This document shows positions 24,453-31,899 of a stretch of DNA of 33,940 bases, one piece after another. The notes beneath the pieces are model-generated. The model did not search any database. It was not told the origin of the DNA and saw only the letters and a list, made by a program, of their open reading frames with translations. The position numbers were made by a program, and so were the translations under genes. Positions within the stretch are counted from its first letter, which is position 1; each line of letters opens with the position of its first letter. Origin of the DNA: Streptomyces diastatochromogenes (GTDB lineage: Bacteria; Actinomycetota; Actinomycetes; Streptomycetales; Streptomycetaceae); NCBI GenBank assembly GCA_001418405.1, contig LIQL01000313.1, positions 1 to 33,940 of the forward strand. The letters are read 5' to 3'.

Positions 24453-24970
24453 ACCCGCAACGGTACGGCGAGTTCGTTGTCCCCGGGCGGTGCTTCCCAC
24501 GGGAAGACCGTCCAGTCGTCCACCTCGACCGCCTGGAAGTCGGCCCGTCGGGCGGCGCCCAGGTTGCGCACCACCGCGACCGTGCGGACCTCCGCGGCGC
24601 CGAGCTCCTCCACGGTGCGCTTGGCCAGGGCCATGGTGCCGCCGTCGCCCATGATGTCGTCGACCAGCAGCACCCGCGCGCCGCCGAACTCCCGTTCCGG
24701 GACGACGTACTTGAGGACCGCCGCCCCCCGCTCGCTGTACCGGGAGTTGGAGGTGTTGCGGGGGATGCCCAGGATGCGGAAGTCCTCGATCGCCAGCAGG
24801 TTCGCCAGGGCGATGGCCGGCGGCAGCCCGCCGCGGGCGATGCCCGCCACCACGGTCGGGGCGAAGCCGCTGGCCCGGACGTCGTCCGCCAGTCCGGCCA
24901 GCATCCGGCCCATCGCCTCCCAACTGATCGTCAACAGCCGGTCCCGCCGCCACATCGGTGTGCCGCTCAT
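24449..24970 (-). CDS. toyH: Phosphoribosyltransferase, ToyH-like
   Basis: A 173-aa type I phosphoribosyltransferase. The PRPP-binding motif is VLLVDDIMGDGGTM (about 114-127), and the pyrophosphate loop region is VVAGIARGGLPPAIALANLL. It probably attaches PRPP-derived ribose 5-phosphate to preQ0 or a related 7-deazapurine base, the committed nucleoside-forming step in the toyocamycin pathway. It is coupled to the adenylosuccinate synthetase homologue (ATGA, 24967-24970) and to the HAD gene (GTGA). The role rests on family and synteny with toyH. Confidence 0.88.
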   Translation of the reverse strand: MSGTPMWRRDRLLTISWEAMGRMLAGLADDVRASGFAPTVVAGIARGGLPPAIALANLLAIEDFRILGIPRNTSNSRYSERGAAVLKYVVPEREFGGARVLLVDDIMGDGGTMALAKRTVEELGAAEVRTVAVVRNLGAARRADFQAVEVDDWTVFPWEAPPGDNELAVPLRV

Positions 24971-26022
24971 CGGTCGCCTCCCTGGCCGCTCGCCACGTTG
25001 CGGGCCGTGCCGGCGGGCCGGCCGTTCCACCGGTCCACCACGTCGGCGGTGCCCGGACCGGTCCCGAGCAGGTCGACCGGCCGGCCCAGGCCCTCCTCGA
25101 CCCGGGCCACGAACGCCGCCGCCGCCTCGGGCAACTCCCCGGTGCGCACCGCGCGGCAGGACGCGTCCACGTGGTCCAGGAAGGTCAGCGCGATCCGGGT
25201 GGGCCGGTTGACGCGCACCGCCTCGCGTGCCTGGTCCAGGTCGAACGTGCCGGCCCGGCGCCGCCGCCCGGTCACCGTGCCGTACTCGACGATGCCCAGC
25301 CGCTCGGCCTCCGCCTCGGTCATCTCGGTGCGGAACGGCCCCGCGCCCACCCGGGTGGGGTAGGCCCGGAAGACCAGCACCACCTCGTCGATCGCGGTGG
25401 GGCCCAGTCCGGCGTCCGCCGCCGCGGTGCTCGCCGTGCTGTCCTTGCCGACGGTGTAGGGATAGGTGCCGTACAGCACCGACAGGCCGAAGCCGTTGGT
25501 GCCTTCGACGTGCACCCGGTCCCCGGCGTCGACCGCGTCGTTCACCACCCGCACGGTGTCCGTGAGGTAGGGGGCGAGTTCCGGGACGTCCTCGGCGCGG
25601 CGCGCCGCACGCATGGCGCGGGCGGCCAGGGCCGGGCCGTGGCCGCTGCCGGTGCTGCGCACCCGTTCGGTCAGCCCCGCGTCGGCCGCCTCCGCGGCGA
25701 CGTGCTCGGGGTCGATGACGGTGGCGCGGAAGTCCACGCCGACCCGGGACTCGGCGGAGAACTCCGCGATCTCCCGCAACAGGACCTCCGGGCGGATCAA
25801 CACGCCGGCGCCCAGCAGGAGGCGGGTGGCCGGGCGGATCACCGCACTGGGCAACTGGCGCAGTTTCATGGTGCGTCCGGCGTGCACCACGGTGTGGCCG
25901 GCGCCGGGCCCCAGTCCGGCACGCACCGCCACCGCGGGCTCGTCCCGGATCGCCAGATAGCTGGAGATCTTCCCCTTGGCCTCGTCGCCCCACTGGCCAC
26001 CGACGATCACCGTGCCGGGCAT
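24967..26022 (-). CDS. toyG: Adenylosuccinate synthetase-like protein, ToyG-like (short form)
   Basis: A 351-aa PurA homologue; housekeeping PurA is about 430 aa, so it is considerably shorter. It keeps GGQWGDEAKGK near the N-terminus (P-loop and catalytic Asp), a GPGAGHTVVH segment corresponding to the IMP/GTP-site GHT motif, GTNGFGLSVLYGTYPYTVG, and a terminal PTRIALTFLDHVDAS region. It is expected to replace the 6-oxo group of the deazapurine nucleotide with aspartate, working with the lyase encoded upstream. ATG 26022 has AAGGAG at good spacing and lies inside the lyase gene (16-nt overlap). It is unlikely to be the cell's general PurA. Confidence 0.88.
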   Translation of the reverse strand: MPGTVIVGGQWGDEAKGKISSYLAIRDEPAVAVRAGLGPGAGHTVVHAGRTMKLRQLPSAVIRPATRLLLGAGVLIRPEVLLREIAEFSAESRVGVDFRATVIDPEHVAAEAADAGLTERVRSTGSGHGPALAARAMRAARRAEDVPELAPYLTDTVRVVNDAVDAGDRVHVEGTNGFGLSVLYGTYPYTVGKDSTASTAAADAGLGPTAIDEVVLVFRAYPTRVGAGPFRTEMTEAEAERLGIVEYGTVTGRRRRAGTFDLDQAREAVRVNRPTRIALTFLDHVDASCRAVRTGELPEAAAAFVARVEEGLGRPVDLLGTGPGTADVVDRWNGRPAGTARNVASGQGGDR

Positions 26023-27392
26023 GTCCGAGCTCCTTCCGTCGTCTTTGCGAGCGCTTCCTCGGCCCGGCGCAAGGTCTCCTGCGCCAGGGTGTCGCAGAAG
26101 CCGGTGTCCGCGGCCGCCTCGGCCAGGGCCGCGAGGTCCGGTGCGGGCAGCACCGCGGTCACCGACGCGTCGTCCGCCAGCACCGCCACCAGGTCGCGGT
26201 CGTCCCGGGCGGCGAGCGCGCTGGCCCGTTGCAGGGCCCGGTAGGCGTCGAGCCGGTCCGTCCCGCGGTCGACCATGGCCAGCAGCACCGCCTCGCTGAG
26301 GTGACTGTGGCGCGACCGGTCGAGGTTCTCCCGCATCCGCTCGGGGAAGACCCTCAGGTCGTCCACCACGGCGGTGGTGGTGAGGAGCATCTCGTCGAGC
26401 AGCACGCACGCCTGCGGCAGGGTGAAGCGTTCGTTGGCGGAGTTGGCCAGGTCCCGTTCGTGCCAGGTCACCACGTTCTCCAACGCGGGGCCGACCAGCG
26501 ACCGCAGCAGCCGGGCCAGGCTGCAGATGCGTTCGCTGCGCACCGGGTTGCGCTTGTGCGGCATGGCGGAGCTGCCGATCTGGTCCCCTTCGGCGAAGGA
26601 CTCGGCGAGTTCGCCGATCTCCGTCCGCTGGAGGTTGCGGATCTCGGTCGCGAGGTTCTCCAGGCAGGCCGCGGTCAGCGCGGCCCAGGAGACGAACTCC
26701 GCGATCCGGTCCCGCGCCACCGCCTGGGCGCAGATCTGCGGCTCCGGCAGGCCCAGCCGGGCCAACACCGCCCGCTGCACCGCCATGCCCTGCGGTCCCA
26801 GTCCGCCCAGCGAACCGACCGCGCCGGCGACCTTGCCCCGCACGGCGCGCTCGCGCAGCTCCGCCAGCCGCGCCAGGCAGCGGGTCAACTGGTCGAGGAA
26901 CACCGCGAGTTTGAACCCCAGGGTGACGGGCTGGGCGTGCTGGCCGTGGGTCCGGCCGATCATCACCCGCCCGCCCTCCTCGGCGATCTGCCGGCACAGC
27001 GCGGCCATCAGGACGCCGAGCCGTTCGCCCAGGAGGCCGATCGCCGCGTCCAGTTGGATCGCCAGCGCGGTGTCGATGACGTCGCTGCTGGTCACCCCGT
27101 GGTGCACGTAGCGGCCGTGGGGCGCGCAGGTCTCGGCGAACTGCTGGACGACGGCGTAGAGCTCGTGCCGGCTCACCGTCTCGATCTCGGCGATCCGCGC
27201 CAGGTCGCACCGGTGGTCGCGGGCCCGGGCGGCAATCGCCCCGGCGGCCTCGGACGGGATCACCCCCAACTGGCCCTGCTCCGCGGCCAACGCCCCCTCC
27301 ACCCGTACGAAGAGCTGGTAGCGGTTGCGGTCACTGACCAGCAGACGCATCTCCGGGCTGCCGTAGCGGCCGTCCTCCCAAGGGTTCGTCAT
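26007..27392 (-). CDS. toyF: Adenylosuccinate lyase-like protein, ToyF-like
   Basis: A 461-aa member of the fumarase/aspartase superfamily. It shows VHHGVTSSDVIDTALA (catalytic Ser-containing TSSD early motif), IGRTHGQHAQPVTLG (His region) and the signature loop GSSAMPHKRNPVRSE. Its job is presumably to release fumarate from the succinyl-amino deazapurine nucleotide, producing the 6-amino group. The start ATG 27392 overlaps the stop of the IMPDH/GMPR homologue (ATGA). Length and motifs are complete, so it is probably active. Its cluster context makes it a pathway paralogue. Confidence 0.9.
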   Translation of the reverse strand: MTNPWEDGRYGSPEMRLLVSDRNRYQLFVRVEGALAAEQGQLGVIPSEAAGAIAARARDHRCDLARIAEIETVSRHELYAVVQQFAETCAPHGRYVHHGVTSSDVIDTALAIQLDAAIGLLGERLGVLMAALCRQIAEEGGRVMIGRTHGQHAQPVTLGFKLAVFLDQLTRCLARLAELRERAVRGKVAGAVGSLGGLGPQGMAVQRAVLARLGLPEPQICAQAVARDRIAEFVSWAALTAACLENLATEIRNLQRTEIGELAESFAEGDQIGSSAMPHKRNPVRSERICSLARLLRSLVGPALENVVTWHERDLANSANERFTLPQACVLLDEMLLTTTAVVDDLRVFPERMRENLDRSRHSHLSEAVLLAMVDRGTDRLDAYRALQRASALAARDDRDLVAVLADDASVTAVLPAPDLAALAEAAADTGFCDTLAQETLRRAEEALAKTTEGARTCPAR

Positions 27393-28534
27393 CCGGTGGC
27401 CTCCCGGGCGTAGTCCAGGGCCACCTGCTGGGTCCGCTCCAGGGCGTGCGGGCGGCTCTCCGACAGTCCGGCCGGCGTGACCCGGATGAACTCGGCCTGC
27501 GCGCGCAGTTCGGCCAGGGTGTGCGCCCCGGAGTAGCTCATGCCCGACCGCAGTCCGCCGACGAACGGCCGCAGGGTGGCGGCCAGCGGCCCGGTGTGGG
27601 CGAAGGTGGCCTCGACGCCCTCGGGGGTGTACGCGTCCAGCTCCTCGCGGCTGACCTCTTCGCCGCGGGCCCGCTTCAGGGTCAGCTGCATGCCGAACGT
27701 GACGAAGCCGGTGCTGACCTTCACGGGGACGCCGTCGCGTTCCACCAGGCGGGCCGCGCTCTCGTCGGCGCCGGCCAGGGCGCTGCCCAGCATCACCGCG
27801 TGGCCGCCGGCGGCCAGCGCCTTGACGACGTCGCCCGGCGCCTTGATCCCGCCGTCCGCGATCACCGGGACGCCGGAACCGGCCGCCTCCTCGGCGCAGT
27901 CGAGGACCGCGGTCAGCTGCGGCACCCCGCTGCCCGCGACGAGCCGGGTGGTGCAGATGCCGCCGGGGCCGATGCCCACCTTCACGGCGTGGGCGCCGGC
28001 CTCGATCAGGTCCCTCGTGCCGGCGGCGGTGGCGACGTTCCCGGCGATCAGCGGCGTGTCGGGGAAACGGGCCCGCAGCTTCTCGACGGAGGCCAGGACG
28101 TAGTCCGCGTGGCCGTGCGCGACGTCGGTGACCAGGACGTCCGCTCCCGCCTCGACGAGCCGGGCGGCCCGCTCCAGATAGTCGTCGGTCACCCCCACGG
28201 CCGCCCCGGCGCGCAGCCGGCCCTGCGCGTCGACGGTGGCCCGCTCCGTGCCCTCGGGCACCGGCGTCGCCTTGACCGCGGCCACCTCCGCGGCCTGGTC
28301 CTCGGCGGTCTGCATGCGGTGGACGATCCCGAGCCCGCCGGCCACCGCCATGGCGACGGCCATCTGCCGGCCGGTGCACCAGGGGGTGTTGGCGGAGAGG
28401 ACCGGCACCCGCAGGGTGATCCCGGCCAGCTCGGTGCTGGTGTCGGTCGCCGAGCGGCTCACCACCGAGGTGCGGCGGGGCACCAGCAGGACGTCGTCCA
28501 GGCTGAGCCCGGTGCGTATGTCGCGAACTGCCAC
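27389..28534 (-). CDS. toyE: IMP dehydrogenase/GMP reductase-family protein, ToyE-like
   Basis: A 381-aa (beta/alpha)8 enzyme of the IMPDH/GMPR family without CBS domains, closest in size to GMP reductase. It has the N-terminal [19 protein letters not shown], the catalytic loop [11 protein letters not shown] with C194, and the phosphate site [20 protein letters not shown]. In the toyocamycin scheme this homologue is proposed to remove the 2-amino group reductively from the deazaguanine nucleotide. GTG start 28534 has AGGAG seven nt upstream. It is 35 nt after folE and overlaps the lyase by 4 nt. Confidence 0.9.
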   Translation of the reverse strand: MAVRDIRTGLSLDDVLLVPRRTSVVSRSATDTSTELAGITLRVPVLSANTPWCTGRQMAVAMAVAGGLGIVHRMQTAEDQAAEVAAVKATPVPEGTERATVDAQGRLRAGAAVGVTDDYLERAARLVEAGADVLVTDVAHGHADYVLASVEKLRARFPDTPLIAGNVATAAGTRDLIEAGAHAVKVGIGPGGICTTRLVAGSGVPQLTAVLDCAEEAAGSGVPVIADGGIKAPGDVVKALAAGGHAVMLGSALAGADESAARLVERDGVPVKVSTGFVTFGMQLTLKRARGEEVSREELDAYTPEGVEATFAHTGPLAATLRPFVGGLRSGMSYSGAHTLAELRAQAEFIRVTPAGLSESRPHALERTQQVALDYAREATG

Positions 28535-28569
28535 GTGCGTACTCCTGTCGATCGTGGACGGGGGGCGGG

Positions 28570-29175
28570 TCACCTGCGCGACGGGAACACCGTCGCCACG
28601 AGCTCCTGACGGGCCGGCCCGTACTCCTCGAAGACCCCGGAGTAGGCCGTGGACGTCATGACCGCCGGGGTACGGATGCCGCGCATGCTCATGCACAGGT
28701 GCTCGCCGGTGGCGATGACCGCGACGTCGACCGAACCGGTCACCTTGGTGACCTCCTCCGCGATGTCGCGGACCAGGCGCTCCTGCACCTGGAGCCGGTG
28801 CGCGTGGCGATGGGCGATCCGGGCGAACTTCGACAGTCCGAGCACGTCGCCCTTGGGCCGGTAGGCGATGGTCAGGGAGCAGGAGAAGGGCAGCAGGTGG
28901 TGCTCGCACAGCGACCACACGTTGATGTCCGAGACCATGACCAGTTGTCCCTCCGTCTGGAGGGGGAACAGCGTGTCGACCGCCCCCGCGTCGTAGCGGG
29001 AGAACTCCCGCCACCAGCGGGCGAAGCGGGCCGGCGTCTCCTTGAGCCCGTCGCGTTCCGGGTCCTCGCCGATCTCGATCAGCAGCTTGCGCGCGACATC
29101 CTCCAGCGGGTCCGGGACCTGCGGCCCGGAGTCGTCGAGGACGTCCAGTTCGGGGGCTCCGCTCACTGTGCTCAC
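28570..29175 (-). CDS. folE: GTP cyclohydrolase I (FolE / ToyD)
   Basis: A 201-aa GTP cyclohydrolase I. It converts GTP to 7,8-dihydroneopterin triphosphate, the first step of 7-deazapurine synthesis. The zinc ligands are C90 and H93 in LCEHHLLPF and C161 in GEHLCMSMRGI; YRPKGDVLGLSKFARI is conserved. GTG start 29175 follows GGAGAGG and overlaps the queE stop (GTGA, 29172-29175). It is probably a pathway-specific paralogue that diverts GTP from folate metabolism. Confidence 0.95.
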   Translation of the reverse strand: MSTVSGAPELDVLDDSGPQVPDPLEDVARKLLIEIGEDPERDGLKETPARFARWWREFSRYDAGAVDTLFPLQTEGQLVMVSDINVWSLCEHHLLPFSCSLTIAYRPKGDVLGLSKFARIAHRHAHRLQVQERLVRDIAEEVTKVTGSVDVAVIATGEHLCMSMRGIRTPAVMTSTAYSGVFEEYGPARQELVATVFPSRR

Positions 29176-29852
29176 ACGCCTCTCCTGTCGCCCCAGACGG
29201 CAACATGCAATCGAGTGGTCAGGTTCCAGCCGCGTGCCACGACGTCGTCCCCCAGCGCGGACAGGTGTTGGCCGACCTCGGCGGGTACCTGCCCCTCGGG
29301 CATGATCCACACCGGGCGGGTCCCGTACCGGTCGACGAGCTGCGCCACTTCGTCGAGGTCGCTCGTGGTGCGGCAGACGAATTTGAAGGCGGTCCCCGGG
29401 ACGGCCGCGAACGCCCGCAACGCGTCCGGCACGATCCGCCGCGCCTGCGGATCGCCCGAGTGCGACAGCTTGGGCGAGACGTTGAACCGCACGCCGAGTG
29501 CCACCAGGTCGTCCTGCGGCACCACGGTGCCGTTCGTCTCGATCTCGACCTTGCGGCCGGCCTCCGTCAGCGCGCGCAGCAGCGGCAGCAACCGGCGCTG
29601 CTGGCTGAGGGGTTCGCCCCCGGAGACCACGATCAGCGGGACCTCGTAGGCGAGCAGCGCGCGCAGCACGTCGGTCCACGGCATCGGCCGCAGTTCCCGC
29701 TTGGGGTCGTAGGCGACCCCGGAGTCGCCCACTCCGGTCCAGTCCCAGGTGTACGGGGTGTCGCACCAGCGGCAGGACAGGTTGCAGCCGCCCAACCGCA
29801 CGAAGGCGCACCGCTGCCCGGCCGAGGGGCCCTCTCCCTGCACGGCCCTCAA
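29172..29852 (-). CDS. queE: 7-carboxy-7-deazaguanine synthase QueE / ToyC, N-terminally disrupted
   Basis: A 226-aa open frame from a TTG codon, carrying the radical SAM core: VQGEGPSAG, GCNLSCRWCDTPYTWDW (the CxxxCxxC cluster site), VVSGGEPL, IETNGT, NVSPKLSHSG, and WIMPEGQ. QueE rearranges 6-carboxytetrahydropterin to 7-carboxy-7-deazaguanine. The natural start is missing from this frame: the conserved EIFGPT segment lies just upstream in another frame and ends in TGA at 29849-29851. Removing 8 nt (29844-29851) would give the canonical GPT-VQGEGP join. So the gene is either frameshifted, misread in the sequence, or rescued by TTG initiation/-1 frameshifting. It overlaps folE by 4 nt and belongs to the queD operon. 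Confidence 0.88.
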   Translation of the reverse strand: MRAVQGEGPSAGQRCAFVRLGGCNLSCRWCDTPYTWDWTGVGDSGVAYDPKRELRPMPWTDVLRALLAYEVPLIVVSGGEPLSQQRRLLPLLRALTEAGRKVEIETNGTVVPQDDLVALGVRFNVSPKLSHSGDPQARRIVPDALRAFAAVPGTAFKFVCRTTSDLDEVAQLVDRYGTRPVWIMPEGQVPAEVGQHLSALGDDVVARGWNLTTRLHVAVWGDRRGV

Positions 29853-29893
29853 GTGGGGCCGAAGATCTCGTTGACGACGAGCTTCGGTTCCAC
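29849..29893 (-). pseudogene. queE: Orphaned 5' end of queE (GTG start through EIFGPT, then TGA)
   Basis: GTG at 29893 has AGGAGG about 10 nt upstream and encodes MEPKLVVNEIFGPT, the normal QueE N-terminus, then stops at TGA (29851-29849). The next conserved residues (VQGEGP) are in a different frame from 29843 on. The extra 8 nt, TGAGGGCC in the coding strand, resemble the GAGAGGGCCC a few codons downstream and may have arisen by local duplication. Confidence 0.75.
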
Positions 29894-29940
29894 CGCGGCA
29901 CCACCTCCTCGGCGCTGCGACGGTGCGTCGGGCACCTGCG

Positions 29941-30303
29941 TCACGGCCGGTACTCCGCCCACGTCTTGGCGGTCTCGGAGACCCGCACCGCGCTCAACTG
30001 CGGGTAGTGCGGCAGCCACCACTCGTACAGCCACTGCGCGAGGTGCTCGGCCGAGGGGTTGCGGTCCAGCACGTCGTTGAGGTGACGGTGGTCCACCTCG
30101 GCGTCCAACCACCGGCTGAACTGCTTGAGGTCGCCGTAGTCGCGTACGAAGCCCGCCTTGTCCAGGCCGTCGGCCGGGGCCGCGAGCTCCAGTTCGACGA
30201 CGTAGTTGTGCCCGTGCATCCGGCCGCACGGGTGCCCTTCGGGCAGCTCGGCGAGCCGGTGACTGGCCGAGAAGTGGAACTCTTTGGTGATCCGAAAAGC
30301 CAT
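29941..30303 (-). CDS. queD: 6-carboxytetrahydropterin synthase QueD / ToyB
   Basis: A 120-aa QueD/PTPS-family enzyme converting dihydroneopterin triphosphate to 6-carboxytetrahydropterin. Zinc ligands are H15 (SASHRL), H30 and H32 (CGRMHGHNY), with the catalytic C26. VDHRHLNDVL and PSAEHLAQWLY are also family-typical. ATG 30303 with CAGGAGGG upstream is a clear start. It is the first gene of the eight-gene deazapurine operon ending at 23745, and its promoter should lie in the 300 nt upstream. Confidence 0.95.
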   Translation of the reverse strand: MAFRITKEFHFSASHRLAELPEGHPCGRMHGHNYVVELELAAPADGLDKAGFVRDYGDLKQFSRWLDAEVDHRHLNDVLDRNPSAEHLAQWLYEWWLPHYPQLSAVRVSETAKTWAEYRP

Positions 30304-30603
30304 GCAGACCCTCCTGCTGGGATAGCACCGCTCGCCGCGCCGGGTCGCACCCGACGTCCGGCGAAGTGCACCGCCCCATGGTCCGTTCGGCGCTCCGCGG
30401 GCACATCACGGCCACGACCGTGACCGGGGTCCGGGCCTACCGAGAGTCGGTGCGGGCGGCACCGAACCGGCGTCCTGCGCGGTGTCCCGGCGGCCGGCGC
30501 GGCGCAGGAGGCCCAGGCACGGCCCGTCGCCCGTTGTCCGCGGGAAGGGACACCGGGCAACCCCTGTCGGGCGCGGGCGGCAGGACCGACACTCGGGAGG
30601 CGT
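30304..30603. promoter_or_regulatory. Upstream region of the deazapurine operon and 3' region of the NB-ARC gene
   Basis: 300 nt without a convincing gene. It must contain the promoter of the queD operon (minus strand); the reverse strand has a weak -10-like GCTATC 25 nt before the queD start but no good -35 partner. An imperfect hairpin with 8-bp arms TCCTGCGC (30473-30480) and GCGCAGGA (30502-30509) could terminate the NB-ARC transcript. Confidence 0.45.
30473..30509 (-). terminator. Weak candidate terminator downstream of the NB-ARC regulator
   Basis: The arms TCCTGCGC and GCGCAGGA are perfectly complementary over 8 bp, with a GC-rich 21-nt interior (contains CCGGCGGCCGG). It lies about 95 nt beyond the regulator's stop codon and upstream of queD. 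No T-tract; a chance repeat in GC-rich DNA is possible. Confidence 0.3.
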
Positions 30604-31899
30604 TCAGTAGCTCATGACCCGCTCGGCGTCGTGACCCGCACGGGCGAAGCGCGCCACGTCCCGCCCGTCGAGTTCCCGCGCGAATCCCCGCACGGTCTTC
30701 TCGAAGCGGTACTCATCGGAGGAGAGGCACTGCAACAGATGGATGTCGGCCAAGGATTCGAGCATTTTCCGTGCCCCCATCACCTCGACGCCCAGCAACC
30801 GCGCCGCCGCGGAAACGGTGACCGTGTCGCGCACCTCGGCCGCGAGCACCCGGAATGCCCTGGCGACCGCCGGCGGTAAATACCGGTACGACCAGGAGAG
30901 CGCGGTGTACATGTTGCTGACGTCGTCGCCCGTGCTGTAGAGGTAAGTGAGCAACGCATCCGATCCGCACCGCTCGCAAATGTCCATGCCGCCGACCGTC
31001 TCCCGGCGTTCCGCCGCGATCCGCACGGTCAGCGGCAGGTATTGGCAGGCGCACGGACTCGCGCCTTTCGGCGGTCGGGACGCGACCCCGAGACGGGACA
31101 ACAGTGCGTCGCACTCGCTCGCGGTCAACGGCGGCACGGTGATGCGGTGGGATCCGTCCCGGGTGACGAGTCCGGTCAGTCGACTGCGACTGGTGATCAC
31201 CGTCATACAGCGGGGCGAAGCCGGTAAGAGGGGGCGCACCTGTTCCGCAGTGGCGGCGTTGTCGAGGACGATCAGCAGCCGTCGTCCGGTGAGCAGGCTG
31301 CGATAGCTGGCGGCCAAGTGGTGGATTTCACCGGAGAATTCGACCGGTTCGGCGCCCAGTGCCGTCATGAAGTTCCGGAGCACCTGACGGGTGCTGACCG
31401 GGCGGCCGCCGGGGCCGAATCCTTGGAGGTCGGCGAAGAGCACGCCGTCCGGGAAGTGGCTCCGCACGCCGTGCCCCCAGTGCACGACGGTGGCCGTCTT
31501 CCCCACGCCCGCGGCCCCTTCGACCACCGTGACCACGGCCTGCCCGTCATTCTGCCGGTGCACCTCGGAGAGCAGGGCGTCGAGTTCGTCGAGCGCGCCC
31601 TCCCGGCCGGTGAAGTCGGAAATGCTCCGCGGCAGTTGAATGGGGCAGCTGCGCCCGCTCTGGCGCCGCGGAGCCCGCACCAGCAGCGCGAGCAGACTTC
31701 CCTTTGCGTCCAGGGCGTCGTCGCACAGCCGCACCAGCCCTTCGGCCGGTTGCTTCTTTCCCGTTTCCACGCGGCTCAGGTGACTCCTGCTATAATTCAC
31801 CAGCCGGGACAGGTCGCCGAGAGAAAGTCCCCGCTCCTCGCGCAAGAGCCGCAACGACGAGCCGAACGAGGCATTCGAAAAAACTACTCGCTTCGTCAT
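30604..31899 (-). CDS. XRE-type helix-turn-helix NB-ARC regulator (AfsR-like without SARP domain)
   Basis: A 431-aa regulator. Residues 10-65 form an XRE-type HTH (SLRLLREERGLSLGDLSRLV then SRSHLSRVETGKKQPAEG). A linker leads to an NB-ARC ATPase: DFTGREGALDELDALL, Walker A EGAAGVGKTATVVHW, Walker B RLLIVLDNAATAEQVRPLL, and VITSRSRLTGL. A short C-terminal winged-helix region follows; no long TPR tail is present. ATG 31899 has GGAG eight nt upstream. It contains two TTA codons (31227-31225, codon 225; 30879-30877, codon 341), so bldA dependence is likely. It reads toward the deazapurine operon and is probably a cluster or neighbourhood regulator; its target is unknown. Confidence 0.88.
   Translation of the reverse strand: MTKRVVFSNASFGSSLRLLREERGLSLGDLSRLVNYSRSHLSRVETGKKQPAEGLVRLCDDALDAKGSLLALLVRAPRRQSGRSCPIQLPRSISDFTGREGALDELDALLSEVHRQNDGQAVVTVVEGAAGVGKTATVVHWGHGVRSHFPDGVLFADLQGFGPGGRPVSTRQVLRNFMTALGAEPVEFSGEIHHLAASYRSLLTGRRLLIVLDNAATAEQVRPLLPASPRCMTVITSRSRLTGLVTRDGSHRITVPPLTASECDALLSRLGVASRPPKGASPCACQYLPLTVRIAAERRETVGGMDICERCGSDALLTYLYSTGDDVSNMYTALSWSYRYLPPAVARAFRVLAAEVRDTVTVSAAARLLGVEVMGARKMLESLADIHLLQCLSSDEYRFEKTVRGFARELDGRDVARFARAGHDAERVMSY

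Noticed and set aside
24967..27392. Housekeeping purA/purB identity for the synthetase and lyase homologues
   Set aside because: They sit inside a coupled deazapurine operon with queD, queE, folE and a PRT, and the synthetase is unusually short; pathway paralogues fit better.
29843..29857. Programmed -1 frameshift in queE
   Set aside because: The sequence CCCACTTGA is not a classical slippery heptamer. An 8-nt insertion explains the canonical motif exactly, so frameshifting is kept only as an alternative.
29849..30415. Minus-strand 188-codon open frame covering queD and ending at the queE start
   Set aside because: Over queD it is an out-of-frame shadow. Only its last 14 codons (from GTG 29893) are real queE sequence.
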